Below are positions 60,388-64,000 of a stretch of DNA of 64,000 nt, piece after piece. Within the stretch, counting starts at the first letter, position 1. Each line of letters opens with the position of its first letter. Position numbers and translations under genes: made by a program. The notes under the pieces are model-generated. The model worked only from the letters and a program-made list of their open reading frames with translations. It ran no database searches and was not told the DNA's origin. This DNA is from Euptelea pleiosperma (lineage: Eukaryota > Streptophyta > Magnoliopsida > Ranunculales > Eupteleaceae), in NCBI GenBank assembly GCA_035048495.1, contig CM068552.1, forward strand, positions 18,168,154 through 18,232,153, written 5' to 3'.

Positions 60388-61650
60388 TAGGGCTGCAACT
60401 TGGGCGGGCTCAACCCGAGCCCGACAGGTTCAACTTGACTTCGAGCTCAAGTTGGGTTATCTTGTATAGGACTTGACCTCAAGTTCGGGCTTGTTTATTT
60501 GAGTCCGATCAAAATTGGGTTGGGCTCGAGCTGAGGCCTTGATAAACCCAAGCCCGATATTTATTTATGTGTGTATATATATATATAGGGTCAGGATCGG
60601 GGGACAACATTTTCATACAACGTTTTTGACAACAAAAATTGACGCGGGTCAATTTATAAATTAGAAGTATTGGAATGGGATGATTTTTGGCGAGGGCGGT
60701 CTCTATGGTGAGGAGATCATCCTCACAAAAATTCAAATCATTCTGATATTCGTAGACTATTCTACAAGTAGAAGAATTATGGACCGTTTATTTTTATCAT
60801 TCTGAGTATAGAAATTTCAGAATAGGCTGATTTTTTGTAGGGGTGATCTATATGGTGAGGAGATCATCCTCACCAAAAATCAGCTATTGATTCATCTTCC
60901 ATGTGGGTACGCCAAAATTGTTGTCAAAAATGTTGTATGAAAATGTTGTCCCCTGATCCTGACCCATATATATATGTATGATACATATAATATAAAATCC
61001 TTTACATATATATCATATTACCTTATTCACGCACCTTAACTATCTTTCTCCTTATTTTAGTCTCTCCCCCTTATTTTACTCAAGGGTTAGGGTTTCCCTA
61101 ATCCCCCTCACCACCATCCTTTACGGCGTGGATGGAGTATTATTGGAGACTTCCTTAAAGGGTGTTAAAGGATCGACGTTGCTTCACTATCAATTAGGGT
61201 AGTAGAGAAGCCATGAAACACTGTCATAAACGTGAAGGATTTGAATTAAATTGACGAAGGAGGTGTATCAATGGTAACGAGAGGGAAAGATCAAAGGCTT
61301 CAACTATGTGTATATTCGAAAGATGAAGGTTTCAACTGTGTGTATATTCAAAAGATGAAAGTTTCAAATGCGTGTCGATTGGTTTGATCAGTTGAGATCG
61401 TTAGGGTTTGCAGAGGAAGACTAAATAAGGCAAAGAAGAAAAGGAGAAGCAGTGAGAAAAGATATTTTTTTATTTCGTGTTGTTGGATAATGTCTTAACC
61501 TGATCAGCCCGACCAACCTAACCAACCCGATCAGGTTGGGCTCGGGCTGAAAATCTCAGACCCGACCTCGGGTTGGGTTCGGGCTCGGGCTAGGAGCATT
61601 GAACGACAGGGTGGGCTCGGGTTGACCCCCAACCCCGCATCCCACCACCT
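60388..61650. mobile_element. Degenerate hAT-family element with a nested MITE
   Basis: The left terminus is TAGGGCTGCAACTTGGGCGG, followed by alternating gggctcgagct/cccgagcccg motifs. The right part carries the same family signature (aacccgatcaggttgggctc, ctcgggttgacccccaac) but its last bases are worn, so the end is approximate. It resembles 62163-63250 and 46950-47100. A 378-bp MITE is inserted at 60588. Confidence 0.6.
60588..60965. mobile_element. MULE-type MITE inside the hAT element (378 bp)
   Basis: Inverted repeats of about 48 bp start GGGTCAGGATCGGGGGACAA and, inverted, GGGTCAGGATCAGGGGACAA. ATATATATA is present on both sides (60579-60587, 60966-60974), a 9-bp match that is weakened by the TA-repeat context. 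The interior has two direct copies of 'atggtgaggagatcatcctcac'. Confidence 0.82.
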
Positions 61651-61869
61651 CAAGGGTACCATTTCGGCCACAAAAAAATAATTCCTTCACTGCTTAAATG
61701 AACGAAGAAGAAAATGTTGAAATAACTCTTCTCCCTCAACTGCAATCCTCACAAAGAATATACTACCTTTCCACTTCGACTACCACTTCTAGTGGAATGT
61801 ATCTAACATCTATACTTCGAATCAGGATTCTCGTACTTTTAGTTCTCAATCATTATAGTGGATTTCGTA

Positions 61870-62162
61870 TGCCCTCACGAAACCACCTCAAGCGTCATTG
61901 ATAGCTCTAATTGTAGCCTTGCTCCACACATGCAGTGGCAATCCAAAGATGACAATATACCACAAGCCTTCCCCTTTCGCTGAATTGAACCCACTACGGG
62001 ATGCCATCCATCAAGGAAACAACTCAACCTCTTGAATCTACCTCCATGGAGAATACGAGCAGCCTCAAATTCCAATGGTAATATAAATAGCAAGAACCCC
62101 CCTAACCTCCTAACCTTGACTTGGTATAGGAATCTCCATCCGTTACCTAATTCGATCTCCAC
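61870..62162 (-). pseudogene. L1 ORF1-like (DUF4283-type) remnant, 3' part
   Basis: The minus strand reads EFEAARILHGGRFKRLSCFL, DGWHPVVGSIQRKGKA and, in another frame, VIFGLPLHVWSKATIRAIND, then A*GG. The pattern (A..L..G.......L..W.P..G.......W....GLPLH.W......I....GG) is that of DUF4283 proteins of plant L1 elements. It is split from its upstream part (63259-63480) by the hAT element. Confidence 0.62.
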
Positions 62163-63250
62163 TAGGGCTGCAACTGGGGCGGGTTGGGTCGGGTTAAGGG
62201 TCAACCCGAGCCCAACCCGACCTTCATACAATCCAGCCCTGAGCCCAACCTGAGGTCGGGCCTCACATTCTCAGCCCGAGCCCAACCTAATCAAGTTTGT
62301 CAAGTTCGCCGGGTTGGTACAAAGCGTATCCTACCATGAATGAATATGGACTAGATCCTCGGGTTGGTAGTTAGTACAATTGAGCCAAAACAGAAGAACT
62401 CTGTAATAAAAACCTAAGCTAACTCATTTACAAATAAAAATACTCAAACAAAACATACTTGTTGAATATTTCCTTGAATTTCTCTTGATCTTAAGTACTG
62501 TAAAATTAAGAAAACCAATTCATTGTTTAAGAAGACAACATAGTTTCCGACATACTTAACCACTCTAGTGCAAAGATCTGCAGATATCAAACATATTTCT
62601 TTTCATTTTGCACACATAACCTTGCTAATGACACCAAATCTGATGAATGAAAGCCACAAAAACTTCAAGAACTTGCTCTGTTTTCCTCTTGGCTCTATAA
62701 AACCCTAGTTTTTTTCTTTAGTGATTTAGAGAGGAATAAATCAAGGAAATGGGTGAAATGAGGAAACAAAAGGAGAAATACGAGAAATGGAAGACCAAAT
62801 GAGTTCCTTCTTATCTGACGGTGTGCATGAAAATCCAAGAAGGGTAAAAGAAGAAATGACTTCCATTTGAAGTTTGAAGAAAGAGACCTTACCACCTAAA
62901 TATACTATCAGAGATGAAAAAAGGAGAAACCTTAGGGTTAGGGTTTTTCCTTTCTATGTTCTTTTTCTCCAAGTCTCCCCCCCTTCGTACGCCGCCGTGT
63001 GTGGGCTTTTCTTTCTCACGCTGCTTTTTATAGTACAACCCTATCAATTTCTCTCTCTGTGTTTTACAAAAGAAGTCGGGCTTGGGTTGGATCGGGTTGG
63101 CCAATGCTTTAGCCCGAGCCCAACCCGATTTTAATCGGGTTCTCCAAAACTTGGCCCGATCCCCAGCACTGATGCAGCGAACCCAACCCGAGCCCGAAGT
63201 CAGGTTTAGCTTGTCGGGCTCGGGTTGGGCCTGCCCAAGTTGCAGCCCTA
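62163..63250. mobile_element. Non-autonomous hAT element (1,088 bp) with 8-bp target duplication
   Basis: Termini TAGGGCTGCAACTGGGGCGG and (inverted) TAGGGCTGCAACTTGGGCAG. Flanks ATCTCCAC (62155-62162) and CTCTCCAC (63251-63258) agree at 7 of 8 positions. Subterminal regions are dense in cccgagcccaaccc/gggttgggctcggg motifs. The interior is non-coding. Family identity is supported by the BED-finger transposase fragment next to the same terminus at 46449-47100. Confidence 0.82.
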
Positions 63251-63258
63251 CTCTCCAC

Positions 63259-63480
63259 ATTTGGTTCATTCTTCCTCAAATCTCGTAACCAGGCACCTTC
63301 TCCAAAAATTCTTCCTATCCTACACTCCATCCGAGAAAGCTTCGTTGTCGGACTACAAACCTAGGTACTCGCATGAGTTTCATCCTCATTCTTATAAGAA
63401 TGGTGATCCTTCAGGGGGAATGTCTCAAATCTACGATTTAATAAATATTGACGGTATCAACATTGAGCAAGAGCTTTAGA
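63259..63480 (-). pseudogene. L1 ORF1-like remnant, 5' part
   Basis: Minus-strand sequence that joins across the hAT insertion to 62162. Open segments such as KAFSDGV and RRCLVTRFEEE appear in shifting frames. It is assigned mainly by continuity with the DUF4283-type remnant. Confidence 0.4.
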
Positions 63481-63805
63481 AGATCTAAATCACAACAAAA
63501 ATTCAATACTCATTCAAACTGCTTCGCCCACGTCAACTCCAAAATGCTAGGTATTTTTCTAGACTTTTATGAAAACTTAAAACATTATTGCTAGAATTTT
63601 CTAGACTCTCAACATCACCAATAAGGCAGTGGGGCTAGGGAGGTAGACCAACAAACCTACTTTGTTTATTGCACTTGCTAACTATTGGAGAGGAGATTTT
63701 GGAGGTGAGTCTCCCCTTTAATGGTTGCAAAAGCTTGTCTAAGGCCATGCAAGAGAGAGAGAACTTTGTTCTCGGAGAATTTAAAGGAGCTAGTTTGATT
63801 GATAT

Positions 63806-63826
63806 TTTTTTTTTTTTTTTGATAAG
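63806..63826 (-). mobile_element. 21-bp retroposon scar between 15-bp target duplications
   Basis: Fifteen T plus GATAAG (minus strand CTTATC followed by an A run) lies between exact copies of TAGTTTGATTGATAT (63791-63805 and 63827-63841). The inserted bases equal the extreme 3' end of local L1 copies (acttatcaaaaag near 48840), so this is a maximally 5'-truncated L1 or L1-mobilised insertion. Confidence 0.8.
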
Positions 63827-64000
63827 TAGTTTGATTGATATAAGAAGAGAAAGAGAGAGAGCGCTTTGTCTACTTTTTCAAAGATTAAGAAGATGTGACC
63901 AACACTATCACTGCCATTTGACCAAACTGATTACCTTATATGGCTTGGAAAAGAGATGAGTCTCAAATGGATATATTGACATCATGAAACTAGTGTGAGA

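Overview
This is nuclear DNA from a flowering plant. The evidence is spliced genes with GT..AG introns orthologous to known plant genes, plant Ty1/copia, L1, hAT and Mutator-like transposons, and an AT-rich background with very long transposon-filled introns. The genes look eudicot-like, perhaps an early-diverging eudicot, but the species cannot be fixed from the sequence alone. There is no sign of prokaryotic, organellar or viral gene organisation.

Layout. (1) 1-2009: the last two coding exons of a plant WDR3/UTP12-type WD-repeat protein (+), preceded by intron and repeats. (2) 2763-15168: a tandem duplication of about 4.6 kb. Each copy carries a relic exon of chloroplast NADP-malate dehydrogenase, a copia LTR, and a 1.52-kb LTR plus internal region of a second LTR element. 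The second copy was later split by a 3,141-bp solo-LTR-like insertion (TG..CA ends, 5-bp target duplication). The remainder of the nest runs to about 17.0 kb. (3) 18.4-22.2 kb: several foldback elements with 9-bp target duplications (MULE-type MITEs), including two nested inside a third. They flank a UGT88-like glycosyltransferase gene (-) that has lost its catalytic His and Asp and carries a C-terminal frameshift. (4) 25.6-28.4 kb: an apparently intact four-exon MORF1-type mitochondrial RNA-editing factor (+), with one MITE in intron 1 and another just past its 3' end. (5) 33.6 to beyond 55.5 kb: a TOM1-like (VHS-GAT) gene (-). Seven exons can be spliced in frame across 22 kb, and the 5' exon was not found. 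Its introns hold a complete but mutated 5.3-kb copia element, L1 pieces, a hAT transposase relic, a possible SINE and tandem repeats. (6) 55.5-64 kb: an L1/hAT/MITE nest with a small non-autonomous LTR element (TRIM-like) and a 21-bp retroposon scar.

The protein genes are unrelated housekeeping or specialised-metabolism genes: ribosome biogenesis, mitochondrial RNA editing, ubiquitin-dependent sorting and a decayed small-molecule glycosyltransferase. They do not form a system. The most instructive content is the layered transposon history, which can be ordered from target duplications and a microhomology junction, and the UGT pseudoenzyme.
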